Assembly: GCA_026214975.1 (NCBI GenBank)
Contig: CM047810.1
Coordinates: 39,876,806 to 39,940,805 of the forward strand
Direction: 5' to 3'
DNA length: 64,000 nt
Origin: Gentiana macrophylla
Lineage: Eukaryota > Streptophyta > Magnoliopsida > Gentianales > Gentianaceae
Made by a program: the position numbers and the translations under genes
Shown: piece after piece, positions 33,833 to 43,133 of the stretch
How positions within the stretch are numbered: the first letter of the stretch is position 1
Layout of the letters: every line of letters begins with the position of its first letter
Notes under the pieces: generated by a model
Told to the model about the DNA's origin: nothing
Database searches by the model: none
What the model saw: only the letters and a program-made list of their open reading frames with translations

Positions 33833-34009
33833 TGTAACGCTCCCAGACCCCGTGCCTGATAACTCTAAATGAGTTATAAATGATTCGGTCAGCTGCTCAT
33901 ACCGTCGCCCTCGCTTGGTCTATAAGGGATAACCCGAATTGACATGATCTTTTTGTCTCAACTTATACGGGGTGAGCAGGACATTACTTTACAGATACAT
34001 GACTTTACA
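33833..34009 (-). repeat. 3' LTR of the TRIM
   Basis: On the minus strand it starts TGTAAAGTCATG and ends GCGTTACA. It matches 34177-34348 with substitutions and small indels. Confidence 0.93.
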
Positions 34010-34024
34010 TTCTCCCCCTTATAA
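34010..34024 (-). other. Polypurine tract of the TRIM
   Basis: On the minus strand TTATAAGGGGGAGAA abuts the 3' LTR start TGTAAAG. Confidence 0.88.
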
Positions 34025-34156
34025 GGGACTACCGTTCTCGCCGGAACGGCTAGGACTTGTCTCAATGGACTTGTCCCAGTCTCGTCACTTTAATAGGATT
34101 CTAGAGGTGGCCCCCACCGCCTCTCACGATGTGGCACGTACATAGCTCTGTATGGA

Positions 34157-34176
34157 GGTCGGCTCTCATACCATTC
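34157..34176 (-). other. Primer-binding site of the TRIM (initiator tRNA-Met type)
   Basis: On the minus strand GAATGGTATGAGAGCCGACC follows the 5' LTR end GTTACA. TGGTATGAGAGCC differs by one base from the plant initiator tRNA-Met complement. Confidence 0.9.
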
Positions 34177-34348
34177 TGTAACGCCCCAGAACCCGGGCCT
34201 AGTAGCGCTAAATAAGTCATAAGTGGCCCGGTCAGCTGCTACCGTCGTCCTCGCTTGGTCTAAAAGGACTAACCCGAGTTAACAAGAAATTTATGTCACA
34301 CTTATATGAGTTGAGCAGGACATTACTTTACAGATGTGGAAATTTACA
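34177..34348 (-). repeat. 5' LTR of the TRIM
   Basis: On the minus strand it starts TGTAAATTTCC at 34348 and ends GGGGCGTTACA at 34177. TTGAT flanks it on the outside. Confidence 0.93.
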
Positions 34349-34429
34349 TTGATCACCCAATAATGAAGGACAAGCCCAACTATTTACCTTTTTTATTTCC
34401 CAAAGGAATGTTTAGCATTGGAGTGACTT

Positions 34430-35036
34430 CTTCTTTAGCTCGTTGTTCCATGCCCCTACTAAAGATAAAGAGGATTTGTTCAAATTAATTATTTCGTACT
34501 GTTGGAGAATATGTAGATTGGACGCAAATGAATTTTCCATTGCCGCCACAAAAATTAGACTATCGTCTACAAACAAAAGGTGTGTAAGTTTTCATGGATT
34601 TCTCCGTCCAAAAGTTACTCCATGCAAAAGAGAATCTGACTCGGCTTGTCGGAACATAGTTGAGAGCCCTTTAGCACATAAAATAAATAAGAACGGGGAT
34701 AGAGGATCCCCTTGACGGATTCCTCTACTCGGTGTGATACCAGGAGATGGATTAATTCCATTAATGAAAACTTGATAATTGGTGGTAGAAACACACGCCA
34801 TAGTAACCGAGACAATAGATCGAGGGAAAGTTTTTATATTCTATAATATTACGAAAGAAATTTCGCTCAACCCAATCGAACGCCTTCATCATGTGTAATT
34901 TCGCATTAAGAGGAATCCATGACCTCCAAGTATTCATAGAGAATTCCTTAAGCCCTTCTTCCATAATCCAATAAGGCTCGTATCTGGGAAGGTTTCTCCA
35001 TTTTTTCCTTTTGCGAGTTAATGTTATCTTCCACAT
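34430..35036 (-). pseudogene. LINE ORF2 reverse transcriptase segment
   Basis: The minus strand shows motif-A-like KAFDWVERNFFRNII at about 34900, then MACVSTTNYQVFINGI and RGIRQGDPLSPFLFILCAKG at about 34730. The catalytic F-V-D-D follows in HLLFVDDSLIF at about 34560-34580. It would reverse-transcribe LINE RNA at the nicked target. The metal-binding Asp pair is present, but the upstream motif A region is altered and frameshifts separate the blocks. Confidence 0.85.
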
Positions 35037-35168
35037 TCAAGTCCAAGAGAATAGGGGAGTGATCGGAGTGAAAGGTGGTCAAGTGTTTTACCTTATGTGA
35101 TGGTAAGATCGCCTTCCAATCGATATTTGCTACACCACGATCCAAACAAATACTTGTTGTTGCGTAGT
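34948..35168 (-). pseudogene. LINE endonuclease, C-terminal part
   Basis: The minus strand reads ICLDRGVANIDWKAILPSHK and HSDHSPILLDLN. These are the final catalytic blocks (S-D-H) of APE-type LINE endonucleases that nick the target DNA. It joins the upstream part at 35643 across the nested MITE. Confidence 0.85.
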
Positions 35169-35633
35169 GAGAAAATATATACATTCAGTTCGTCATCCAA
35201 GCACCATATATTTTTCGTTAGGTCTGCATTCGGCCGACATTTTTTTAAGTAGGCCGTGCCTATTCCACGGGATCGTGCCAATTTTCCACCAGATGGCGTG
35301 GAATTGGAAAGGTTCACGTGGAAATTCAACTGGTGCCAAAAGTAGTAATTCCACGTGACCTGGGGGAAATTTAAATGAGGGCCACGTGGAAAAGGAAACG
35401 CAACGTGGAAAATTTCCACGGGCCCGTGACGGGTTTAAATTTCCCCCAGGTCACATGGAATTACAACTTTTGGCACCAGTTGAATTTCCACGTGAACCTT
35501 TCCAATTCCACACCATTTGGTGGAAAATTGGCACGATCCCGTGGAATAGGCCCGGCCTACTTAAAAAAATCGGCGCCTCGATGCACTCTAACTCAAATAT
35601 GCTATCTACAAATGACCGAATGTATATTTTCTC
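35169..35633. mobile_element. Fold-back Mutator-type MITE (465 bp) in the LINE
   Basis: The arms are inverted copies over most of the length, ending GAGAAAATATA/TATATTTTCTC, with a short centre around 35380-35430. TTGCGTAGT (35160-35168) and TTGCATAGT (35634-35642) flank it as a 9-bp TSD with one mismatch, as expected for Mutator-like elements. Removing it rejoins the LINE endonuclease reading frame (HDYA to TTSICLDRG). It has no transposase. ORFs inside it are mirror images of each other. Confidence 0.85.
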
Positions 35634-35642
35634 TTGCATAGT

Positions 35643-36000
35643 CATGTTTATCTCTCCAGGTAAATTGAGCCCCAACAAAACCAAGGTAAAAAAGATCACA
35701 TTCCAACAAAGTAAAACGGAATGCTTGCATTGCAGCCGAGGAGCAATCATTTGGTCCCTCTTGTTCATAAAAGCTAAAATCTCGTTGAAGTCGCCAATAA
35801 CACACCATGGGAGTCTTCATGCTTCGCTTAATTTTTTTAAGTCGACACCATGAATGTTTTCTTTGCATTGCATCTGGATTCCCATAGAATCATGTAAAGT
35901 GCCATGATGGAAGATCTTCTTGATCAACTCGATATCGCTATGGCCTAATGACATATCATATATGTTAGTATACATATTAAATTTGCATCTTTGGTAGTAC
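35643..36000 (-). pseudogene. LINE endonuclease, N-terminal part
   Basis: The minus strand shows a degraded GDFN block (WCVIGDFNEI-like at about 35790), then LLECDLFYLGFVGAQFTWRD at about 35690 and HDYAREN at the MITE junction. A frameshift lies near 35760. Confidence 0.75.
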
Positions 36001-36062
36001 GGTTTTTTGCGACGTTTTGGTCGTCCGGCTTTAGCGACGTTTTGGTCGTCGCTATACAAAAA
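36001..36062. repeat. Duplicated GCGACGTTTTGGTCGTC word
   Basis: The 17-base word occurs at about 36009 and 36036. Such GCGACG...CGTCGC words resemble subterminal repeats of CACTA-type transposons, but no terminus or TSD is seen, so this is a scrap at most. Confidence 0.35.
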
Positions 36063-36663
36063 GAGCAAGCCCTACGACGCCCATCGGCATTAACGTACAG
36101 GCCATTTCAAACCCAAGGGTTGCTCTAATCCATTCCATGCGATGAGATTGGGATTTAGTTTCTAATAAGAATAAAATGGATGGCTAATTATATAGTCTCT
36201 AATCAATCTTCGAAGAGCTTTAATCGCGATCGGTTTCCCTAAACCCCTTCAGTTCCGAGCGAGGGCTCTCACCGGAAGAACAAGGAGGCGCAGTAAAAAT
36301 AATAAGGATCAACGCTACTACCAAGTACCCTTGCCTATGAAACATGTCAATACAATAAATCAATCACATTTATCACATTTCAATGTTATGGTCAATTATT
36401 TTTATTTAAGTTTCAATACTTTATTATTTAATTTAATGAAAGGAAGTTTCATCATTACTCAATAAAATAATCCTTTGGAGCACACCTATCCAACACGCAC
36501 ATTTTGGACCCGGGCTAATTAAACGCCCTGATCCACACTCTCCCTCCCCCCCTAGCTACCCGGCCAGCCATAACTAGAAAAGTCTCCTATCTCTCTTTGG
36601 CACCTGTTTTCCGTGTATTTGACTTTCTCCCTTTTGAACTTATCCTCCTTTCTCTCATCTCCA
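36063..36663 (+). promoter_or_regulatory. Upstream region of the PUB gene
   Basis: About 600 bp between the LINE/repeat border and the TATA box hold no ORF or recognised element. It is probably the native promoter. The nearest transposon sequence ends about 750 bp upstream of the start codon. Confidence 0.55.
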
Positions 36664-36671
36664 TATAAATA
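36664..36671 (+). promoter_or_regulatory. TATA box of the PUB gene
   Basis: TATAAATA lies 149 bp before the start codon in a pyrimidine-rich context (CATCTCCA upstream). It implies transcription starting at about 36695-36705 and a 5' UTR near 120 nt that ends in a T-rich stretch. Confidence 0.7.
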
Positions 36672-36819
36672 TTCCTAAATCCTAACCTCTTTGAACACAG
36701 ACATTCATAACAACTACTACTACTAATTCAGTTCATTATTCCTCGCAAAAATCTTCAAATTCTCCTCTTCTGCTCTTAATTTTTATTTATTTTTTTTTAT
36801 TTTTTCTATCTCTAAATTA

Positions 36820-38064
36820 ATGGATACAATTGAAGTTCCACCATTTTTTCTTTGCCCTATTTCTTTAGAAATAATGAAAGATCCGGTGACTCTTTCCACC
36901 GGCATAACATACGACCGTGAAAGTATAGAGAAATGGCTGTTTTCTGGCAGAAACGACACCTGTCCGGTGAGCAAACAGACCCTCACCGATACAGATTTGA
37001 TTCCAAATGTGACTCTCCGGAGATTGATTCAGGCATGGTGCACGGTCAATGCTTCCCAGGGCGTTGAACGGTTCCCAACACCAAGGCCGCCAATCAGTAA
37101 AACTCAACTTGCTAAGCTTCTCAATGAAGCTAAATCTCCTCAATTGCAAATGAAGTGCCTTGAGAAACTCAAATCAATCTCTTCCCGTAGCGAAACAAAT
37201 AGAAGATCCATGGAGATTGCTGGAGCACCTGCTTTGTTAGCTTCGATAATCATCAGCAACGTTAACGTTGGTTCATCAATAGTTGCAGATGATGTGTTCG
37301 ACCAATTGTTTACGACACGTGCAGGCGATGAAGCCCTAAGCCTGCTGTACTCACTCCAACTTTCTGAATCAGGATTAAAATCACTTATGGAAAACAACAT
37401 CGTATTCGTGGAATCGTTGATAAGTGTAATGCAACGTGGAAGCTACGAATCGCGTGCGTACGCTGTCTTGATGCTCAAGTCAATGGTAGAAGTAGCTTCT
37501 GAAATGCAATTAGTCGCTTTGAAACCTAATTTCTTCTTCGAAATAGTCGAAATCCTTCGTGATCAGATCTGTCCAAAAGTATCGAAAGCAGTACTCAAGT
37601 TACTAATCAACGTTTGTCCATACGGACGAAACCGGATCAAAGCAGTGGAAGCTGGTGCTGTACCGATACTGATTGATCTCCTACTCGATTCGTCGGAGAA
37701 AAGGGAAAGCGAGATGATGTTAATGGTGTTAGAACTGCTTTGCAATTGCGCGGAAGGGCGATCAGAGCTGCTAAATCACGGCGCGGGTTTAGCTACGGTG
37801 TCGAAGAAGATTCTTAGGGTTTCGCCGGTGGCGAGTGAGAGAGGAGTAAGGATTCTTCATTTGATATCAAGGTTTTCTGCAACTCAAGCTGTGCTTCAAG
37901 AGATGTTGAGTTTGGGTGTGGTGACTAAATTGTGTTTAGTGCTTCAAGTTGATTGTGGAAGCAAAATGAAGGAAAAAGCTAGGGAAATACTTAAAAAGAA
38001 TGGTTGGGCATGGAAGAATTCTCCTTGCATTCCAATGACTTTGTTTCCTTCCCACCTTTATTGA
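36820..38064 (+). CDS. PUB23-like: U-box E3 ubiquitin ligase, PUB22/PUB23 type
   Basis: This is an intact, intronless 414-residue protein. The U-box spans about residues 6-80: PPFFLCPISLEIMKDPV, GITYDRESIEKWL, CPVSKQTL and LIPNVTLRRLIQAWC, all in the expected order. A U-box recruits E2~ubiquitin without zinc. GVERFPTPRPPI links to an ARM-type helical repeat region (about 105-400) for substrate binding. Length and absence of introns match the Arabidopsis PUB22/23/24 group (roughly 410-460 residues), where PUB22 and PUB23 dampen pattern-triggered immunity and drought responses. The U-box wording is closer to PUB22/23 than PUB24. The start fits the N-terminus of the family. It is probably cytosolic, since no signal or membrane segment is seen. 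It is the only intact host gene here. Confidence 0.95.
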   Translation: MDTIEVPPFFLCPISLEIMKDPVTLSTGITYDRESIEKWLFSGRNDTCPVSKQTLTDTDLIPNVTLRRLIQAWCTVNASQGVERFPTPRPPISKTQLAKLLNEAKSPQLQMKCLEKLKSISSRSETNRRSMEIAGAPALLASIIISNVNVGSSIVADDVFDQLFTTRAGDEALSLLYSLQLSESGLKSLMENNIVFVESLISVMQRGSYESRAYAVLMLKSMVEVASEMQLVALKPNFFFEIVEILRDQICPKVSKAVLKLLINVCPYGRNRIKAVEAGAVPILIDLLLDSSEKRESEMMLMVLELLCNCAEGRSELLNHGAGLATVSKKILRVSPVASERGVRILHLISRFSATQAVLQEMLSLGVVTKLCLVLQVDCGSKMKEKAREILKKNGWAWKNSPCIPMTLFPSHLY

Positions 38065-38410
38065 TTAGGGTTTCCAGTTCTCTTGTTTATTATTTGTTGT
38101 ATCATATATATTTATAGTGTAAATAGATTCATTTAGATACCAATATATTGTACAAGAACTTAGTATAATGCAAAATGCAATTTTGTAGCTCTATGCCTCT
38201 ATACGTAGGAACTTGCATGTAATAGCAAAAATATATTTTTTGTACACTTCCTATTTTACATGAGAATCCTAACTGTTATTACACATAAACAGTGTGATTT
38301 CCCTTCAGTTCATTTGTTTTTTTTTCCTTCCTTTTTTGTATGATTAGTATGAATTGCGTGCAATAAGCATAATTTTACCTTGACTAATCAGTAAACCCTA
38401 TGTAACTTTT
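38065..38410 (+). other. 3' flank of the PUB gene
   Basis: AT-rich sequence with the probable 3' UTR and polyadenylation region (TATATTGTA and ATAATGCAAAA words at about 38145-38175). No canonical AATAAA is obvious and no other gene is visible before the copia LTR. Confidence 0.5.
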
Positions 38411-38927
38411 TGTTAAGATTGGTGATTCAACGAAGAAGAGAAAAGGAGCCGTAAGCTTACATTCATGGCAACGTCCGAATCGAAACGAAAAGGCTACGAT
38501 CACCGAAATGACACAAAAAGTTTACCGACAAATGATGACAACCTTAATAACGAAATGAGAGAGAAAAATAAAAAAAATGAGTTGCCATGATATGCTTTCT
38601 ACAAATTTTACAATGGTCAAAAACCAAATCCTATTTGGATGTCCAAACAATAGGATTTAAGAGATATCTGGTGGACCATTGTGTATAAAAACATACAACC
38701 AATCATATCTTTGTAAATGTGATACCACATGGTCCAATAATTTAGTCAAGGACCAACATAAATTTACCGTATGTTTTCCGTAGCTTTTTGGGAAAATATT
38801 TGGGTGATTACAGCCTTGTCCAAATGGAAAGGCTTGATTTAGGTTTTACAAGGATAGGTTTATATAGCTTAATATCAAAAGACCAAGATACCCTTACAGC
38901 TAATACAGTATAATACATATGCTAACA
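38411..38927 (-). repeat. 3' LTR of the decayed copia, containing a MITE
   Basis: On the minus strand it starts TGTTAGCATATG at 38927 and ends GAATCACCAATCTTAACA at 38411. Without the MITE (38600-38769) and one TSD copy it is about 338 bp. The TATATAAACC-type box at about 38868 would be its promoter. Confidence 0.75.
38600..38769. mobile_element. Mutator-type MITE A (170 bp)
   Basis: The ends TACAAATTTTACAATGGTC and (inverted) CGGTAAATTTATGTTGGTC are imperfect inverted repeats. TATGCTTTC (38591-38599) and TATGTTTTC (38770-38778) form a 9-bp TSD with one mismatch. The ends resemble MITEs B and C, so it may be a distant relative. Confidence 0.7.
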
Positions 38928-38940
38928 TCTCCCCTCAAAC
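38928..38940 (-). other. Polypurine tract of the decayed copia
   Basis: On the minus strand GTTTGAGGGGAGA abuts the LTR start TGTTAGC. Confidence 0.85.
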
Positions 38941-39407
38941 TCACGATGGTGCAACAAGTAGCATTGAGAGTTTTCCAATGAAAAATCTATGACTCTAGAT
39001 AGTGTGAGCTTTCGTGAAAAGTCTACAAGATTCGTAGAAGATGAAGTAAACGACATGCATAGAAATAATGTCATGCTAAAGAAGACGTCGTGTAAAATGA
39101 CAATTGATCTCAATATGCTCGGTGCGCTCATGAAAGACTGTATTGTGAGTAATCAGAATAGCACTTTTACTGTCACAATACATCGGTATGGGAGAAGAAA
39201 GAGAAACGCCCATGCTCTCCAGCAACCAACGTAACCATGTAAGCTTAGACGTAGTAGAAACCATAACGCGAAACTCTGCCTCGGAGGAAGAGTGTGAAAC
39301 CACATATTGTTTCTCTCACTTCTGAGAAATGAGAGAATCCGTTAAAAACACACAAACCCCATCGTGGATTTGCGATTAGTTGAGTCAACAGCCCAACTTG
39401 CATCAGA

Positions 39408-39597
39408 CGGTAGTTTTATGGTTGTCCAGGACCACCATGTCATACTTGTCCTCCAATAGTATTTCTTAAAAGAGGGGCAAATTTGTAAAAACATGGCATT
39501 TATATTTTACACGGTGGGCCCCGCGTGTTTTTTTTGAATTTCTATTGGTCCTGGATCACCAAGTCATACTTGGTCCAGAACCACCATAAAATTTCCG
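39408..39597. mobile_element. Mutator-type MITE B (190 bp)
   Basis: The terminal inverted repeats are CGGTAGTTTTATGG and (inverted) CGGAAATTTTATGG. The 9-bp TSD TGCATCAGA is exact at 39399-39407 and 39598-39606. The interior matches MITE C (about 49152-49345) in reverse orientation, including CATACTTG, TTGGTCCTGGATC and GGGCCCCG/GGGTCCCA words. Confidence 0.92.
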
Positions 39598-40325
39598 TGC
39601 ATCAGAAAATGCACGAAGCTTCGATGTTGAGGGGAATAAAAGAATCTGATAAAGAGTTCATTGTAGATAACAAATGATGCTCATAACAACAACCCAATGT
39701 ACAGAGGTATGTGAAGAGACAAACCAACTAACGATGTGAACATCGTATGTGATGTCAAGGCGAGTGATAGTCAAGCATACAAGGCTACCTACAACAACGA
39801 TACAAAGTAGCATCAGATAGAGGTTGACCATCAGTCATATATAGTATAACGAGATCAACTCAAGAGGAGAATCAGAAACACGAGTATCAGTGAGTCGAGC
39901 ATGCTTAATAATGTCGACAACTTACTTGGACTGAGATAAGAGATAACCTTTTGGTGATGAGACCTCCTCAGTGCCTAAAGAGTAACTTAAAAGACCCAAG
40001 TCCTTCAACTCAAAGTAGTGAAAAGTTTTCATTCAAGCTCACGATGCCATCAACGAGATCATATGTAATGATCATATCTACATATAATAGAAGAATGATA
40101 CGACTTGCAGAAGTCAATCTAACAAACAATGTTGAATCATGGGGGCTGAGGGCAAACCAAGACAGTGACAACATGTGAAAATCTCTCAAACTAAGCCCGA
40201 TGGGCTTGTTTGAGGCCAAACAAAGCCTTATCAAGCCTGTAAACTTGCCTCGGGGCATGAGAAACACTAGGCGGAGAAACTGTGTAATTCATGCTTAAGG
40301 TCTCCATTGAGAAAGTCATTTTTAA

Positions 40326-40678
40326 GGCAAAACTAGGATTTTAGTCCTCTAACTTGGCCTATTTTGGATTTTAGTCTCAAGCTCAAGCTCGCTCCGGTGA
40401 GGAAAATGGTCCTCTAAGTTGGCTTTTTTTTTTTTGGATTTTAGTCCTATCCGCCGGAAATAGCTGATTGGGCACCGGAATCTTTAAAAAACGCTTACGT
40501 GGCAGCCTAGTTAGAGGACTATTTTTAAAAATTCCGGTGCCCAATAAGCTATTTCCGGCGGATAGGACTAAAATCCAAAAAAAAGAGCAAACTTAGAGGA
40601 CCATTTTCCTCACCGGAGCAGGAGCAGGACTAAAATCCAAAATAGGCCAAGTTAGAGGACTAAAATCCTAATTTTGCC
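40326..40678. mobile_element. 353-bp near-perfect inverted-repeat MITE
   Basis: The arms GGCAAAACTAGGATTTTAGT and (inverted) GGCAAAATTAGGATTTTAGT continue as inverted copies almost to the centre near 40480-40510. TCATTTTTAA at 40316-40325 and 40679-40688 is a 10-bp direct duplication (9-10 bp suggests Mutator type). Its RNA would fold into one long hairpin. It is inserted in the copia RT. Confidence 0.93.
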
Positions 40679-40973
40679 TCATTTTTAACATCCTTCCAAG
40701 AGATATGCCACTGACGAATAGACGCAACATCAATAAGAACCCGAAAAAAAGTCATCTTACCATACCTTACTTTTGAGTAAATCCTTTAGCTACCGAATGA
40801 GCTTTAATTTGTACCGAGCAATAGTACTATCGGACTTGGTTTTAATTTTATACACCTATCGAGAACCAATATTAGTTTTCTTGTCATCAGGAAGACAAGC
40901 TAGATCCCAAGTACCGCTACGATTTAAAGCGATAGCCTCACCCATAGCATGTCGCTAAACTCGTGAGAATATC

Positions 40974-41780
40974 TGTGGGCCTACTAAGGAGAATGGGCTA
41001 GGGGTTCGTAATATTAAAGATGTTCAACTCGCTTTTGCTTACAAGCTTTGGTGGAAAATTCGAAACCGAGTGGGCTTATGGGGTAAGAGTTTTTCCATTT
41101 TGCCTCACCTGAGGGTTCTGCATCCTTGGCGTATAATGCAAAAAGTTGAAACTATGGTGAATCTCCACTTGAGGCCGATAAAAACAGCCATTTGGGATTG
41201 GGTCTGGGCTCCTACTACCTCGGGAAATTTTACTCTTGCTTCTGCCTACAACACTATTCACAGAAGGAGAGATATCGTTGCTGATCTGAAAGAGATCTGG
41301 AAGCCAAACATACCTATAAAAATTTCGGTTTTCATGTGGCGGTTCCTCAATAACTTGCTCCCTCTACCTAGTATGTTGCGAGTTTTTGGACAACATGGTC
41401 CCTTTAAATGCCCCTTCTGCTGTGAGGAGGATACTAGAGATCATACTTTTTATAGTTGTTCCTTCTTTCGAGCCATTTGGGACTTTTTCCAGTCGCTTCT
41501 GCATTTTCATCCTTTTGCAGCGGATTTTTGGTCTTATCTTCGGTGTTGGTGGTACCCGGATCGGAATGGCTCCGTGAAGAAAGCTTGCAAGCTAGTACAT
41601 TCTTTGATTATTTGGGAACTTTGGAAATGCAAAAATCGGATCATTTTTTACGACTCCAGACCTTCTATTCAGACTGCTATCCTCAACATCCGTCAAAACT
41701 TATATTATGCTCTGCTCAATAATCGCCTTATCAGAGTGGATAAGGATGATGACTCGCTTGCTGTGAGAATCGATCATTAG
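40974..41780 (+). pseudogene. LINE ORF2 C-terminal part with zf-RVT
   Basis: The frame is open from the LINE border to TAG at 41778. It reads LAFAYKLWWKIR, DWVWAPTTSGNFTLASAYN, PIKISVFMWRFLNNLLP and FKCPFCCEEDTRDHTFYSCSF. The last of these is the C-x2-C...H...C zf-RVT block. It then shows LIIWELWKCKNRIIF, which precedes the RNase H in plant L1 elements. The first two-thirds of ORF2 are absent through 5' truncation. Confidence 0.88.
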
Positions 41781-41800
41781 TTCCTTTTCCCGCCAGATAT

Positions 41801-42340
41801 ATGCACACCATTCTGGTGAATTGGCAAAAACCCCCGGATCATTTGGTTAAGTTGAATACTGATGGCTCTTCCTTAGGCAACCCTGGCCCTGCTGGCGGTG
41901 GTTTTCTTATTCTCAACTCTCATGGTCAACTTCTTTATGTTGTCAGTGAACCTTACGCTAATTGCACCAGTCTCATTGCGGAAACGAAGGCCCTCCTAGC
42001 CGGCCTTACTTATTGTTTGGAGCACCATTTGTTTTCGGTTCTGGTGGAAACGGATTCTTTAGTTCTTGCCAATATTGTCTCTGGGACTTCTGCGACCCCT
42101 TGGCAGCTTGATGGTGATATTCGGTCTATCAGAGATCTCCTCCGCACACATCCTATGCAGATTTCCCATATTTTCCGTGAAGCTAACAAAGCTGCAGATT
42201 TTCTTGCCATATCGGCCTCCTCTAACAGAAGGAGAGCCACCTACACGTCACAGTATAACACTCCCTCGGCCCTCAAACTTATTCTTCATGGTGATCAGCT
42301 TGCCATCCCTTTCATTCGTCGAGTACGCGGCTCTGCATAA
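41801..42340 (+). pseudogene. LINE RNase H domain (RVT_3 type)
   Basis: LVKLNTDGSSLGNPGPAGGG, LIAETKALLAGL, VETDSLVLANIV and ISHIFREANKAADFLA carry the D-E-D residues of an RNase H fold. This is frequent at the C-terminus of plant L1 ORF2. It lies 20 bp after the previous stop in another frame, so one indel separates the two. The domain itself has no internal stop over 179 codons. Confidence 0.88.
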
Positions 42341-43094
42341 TCAGCTGGACGCATCCGTCAATTTATTGATGGATGCAAACCAGTTTGTCCCTATCCTTTT
42401 GGGTAGATTTCATATCTATGATTATTATTTGTTTTACTGCATTGTTCATCACATTACAGGCAGTGACTCTACCTATGCTGAGTGGTCGTGGAAGCTCCCT
42501 GCAGATTATAACCGTGATGTTTGCCAGACGTTTAATTATGGACATGGCCTACAGGATCGTGCCTACCTTTGGACGCACCCTTACCGCATTGCTAGGGGTG
42601 CAATCCAGGTGTTTTTGTTGCTTTTGCTGTCAAAAGATGTGCTCATACTTTTTCTAGTACTTGATATACCCCTTTATATACTTGGTACAACTTCTGACAT
42701 GGGTGTTGCTGCTCACTTTACGGACCGGTCATGTCGAATTTTCATCAGGAAGGACCACAATTCTCTGTTGCTCAAGCAAGTTCATACGAGGGTGCAAAGA
42801 GATCTTCGGCTTTTTTTTTTCTTAGATCGTATACACAAGGCAGAAGACAGATTTACAGCATCTTTTCCACTTTGATTTCCACTGATGTAATTATTTATGA
42901 GACAGGGGCTTTATTGGGAGTGCATAGAGCGAGTACTATTCCCTATGTGATGGATTTTCCTACTCTAGGTTTGCCACACATAGGGTTTAAGGAGGTCATG
43001 CTATGCACTCTATCACGTAAATTTGGGGCGGGCCGGGATATGGCAATGACCTTTGTAGCTCTTTATTTGACTCAATATAAATAAAGTTGCTTTG
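42341..43094 (+). other. LINE 3' UTR
   Basis: Sequence between the RNase H stop and the poly(A). Overlapping open stretches exist but have no family motif. It ends ACTCAATATAAATAAAG shortly before the A run, which includes an AATAAA-type signal. Confidence 0.65.

Positions 43095-43132
<38 letters not shown>
43095..43132 (+). repeat. Poly(A) tail of the LINE (38 A)
   Basis: 38 consecutive A bases follow TTTG, marking the 3' end of the retrotransposed RNA. Confidence 0.95.

Positions 43133-43133
<1 letters not shown>

Larger units (their letters stand above)
33833..34348 (-). mobile_element. TRIM retrotransposon (516 bp) inserted in the LINE
   Basis: Two direct LTRs of 177 and 172 bp (33833-34009 and 34177-34348) start TGTAAA and end GTTACA on the minus strand. 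They enclose only 167 bp. The TSD TTGAT is perfect (33828-33832 and 34349-34353). The interior consists of a primer-binding site, a short non-coding stretch and a polypurine tract. These sizes define a terminal-repeat retrotransposon in miniature, which is mobilised in trans. It has no coding capacity. Confidence 0.95.
33050..36070 (-). mobile_element. L1-type LINE on the minus strand (main part), interrupted by other elements
   Basis: Read from 36070 leftwards, ORF2-like sequence appears in order. An endonuclease with GDFN-like and LGFVGAQFTWRDKHDYAREN sequence comes first, followed by LDRGVANIDWKAILP and HSDHSPILLDLN. The reverse transcriptase follows (RGIRQGDPLSPFLFILC, then F-V-D-D), and then the connector and start of zf-RVT (WHYSYNGLYTVKSGNKLAY). 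The end continues at 5289-4830 beyond Gypsy-1. A Mutator-type MITE and a TRIM interrupt it. Part of the RT finger region is missing between about 35000 and 34950. Stops and shifts are throughout. Confidence 0.88.
38941..40964 (-). pseudogene. Copia RT and RNase H region, minus strand
   Basis: From 40964 leftwards: TWDLACLPDDKKT (about 40890), FLNGDL (about 40300), ASNKPIGLSLRDFHML (about 40210), ILLLYVDMIIT (about 40070; YVDD has lost one Asp by a deletion) and LDITYDVHIVSWFVS (about 39770). RNase H SSSEAEFRVMVSTTSKLTWLRW and YCDSKSAILI follow at about 39300-39130, then CHFTRRLL. Mutator-type MITE B and the 353-bp inverted repeat interrupt it. Confidence 0.85.
40972..43132 (+). mobile_element. 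5'-truncated L1-type LINE with poly(A) tail
   Basis: It starts inside the post-RT part of ORF2 (CGPTKENGLGVRNI), carries zf-RVT and an RNase H domain, and ends in an uninterrupted run of 38 A. 5' truncation plus poly(A) is the signature of target-primed reverse transcription. Possible imperfect target duplications are GAGAATA (40965-40971) and GAGAACA (43136-43142). The host is the minus-strand copia. Confidence 0.9.

Noticed and set aside
35375..35853. Two overlapping open frames around the palindrome considered as a gene
   Set aside because: Similar peptides appear on both strands because the DNA is an inverted repeat of a MITE.
42066..42875. Plus-strand open frame of 269 codons overlapping the LINE RNase H
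   Set aside because: The first part is the RNase H coding region in another frame and the rest is LINE 3' UTR; no domain is recognisable.
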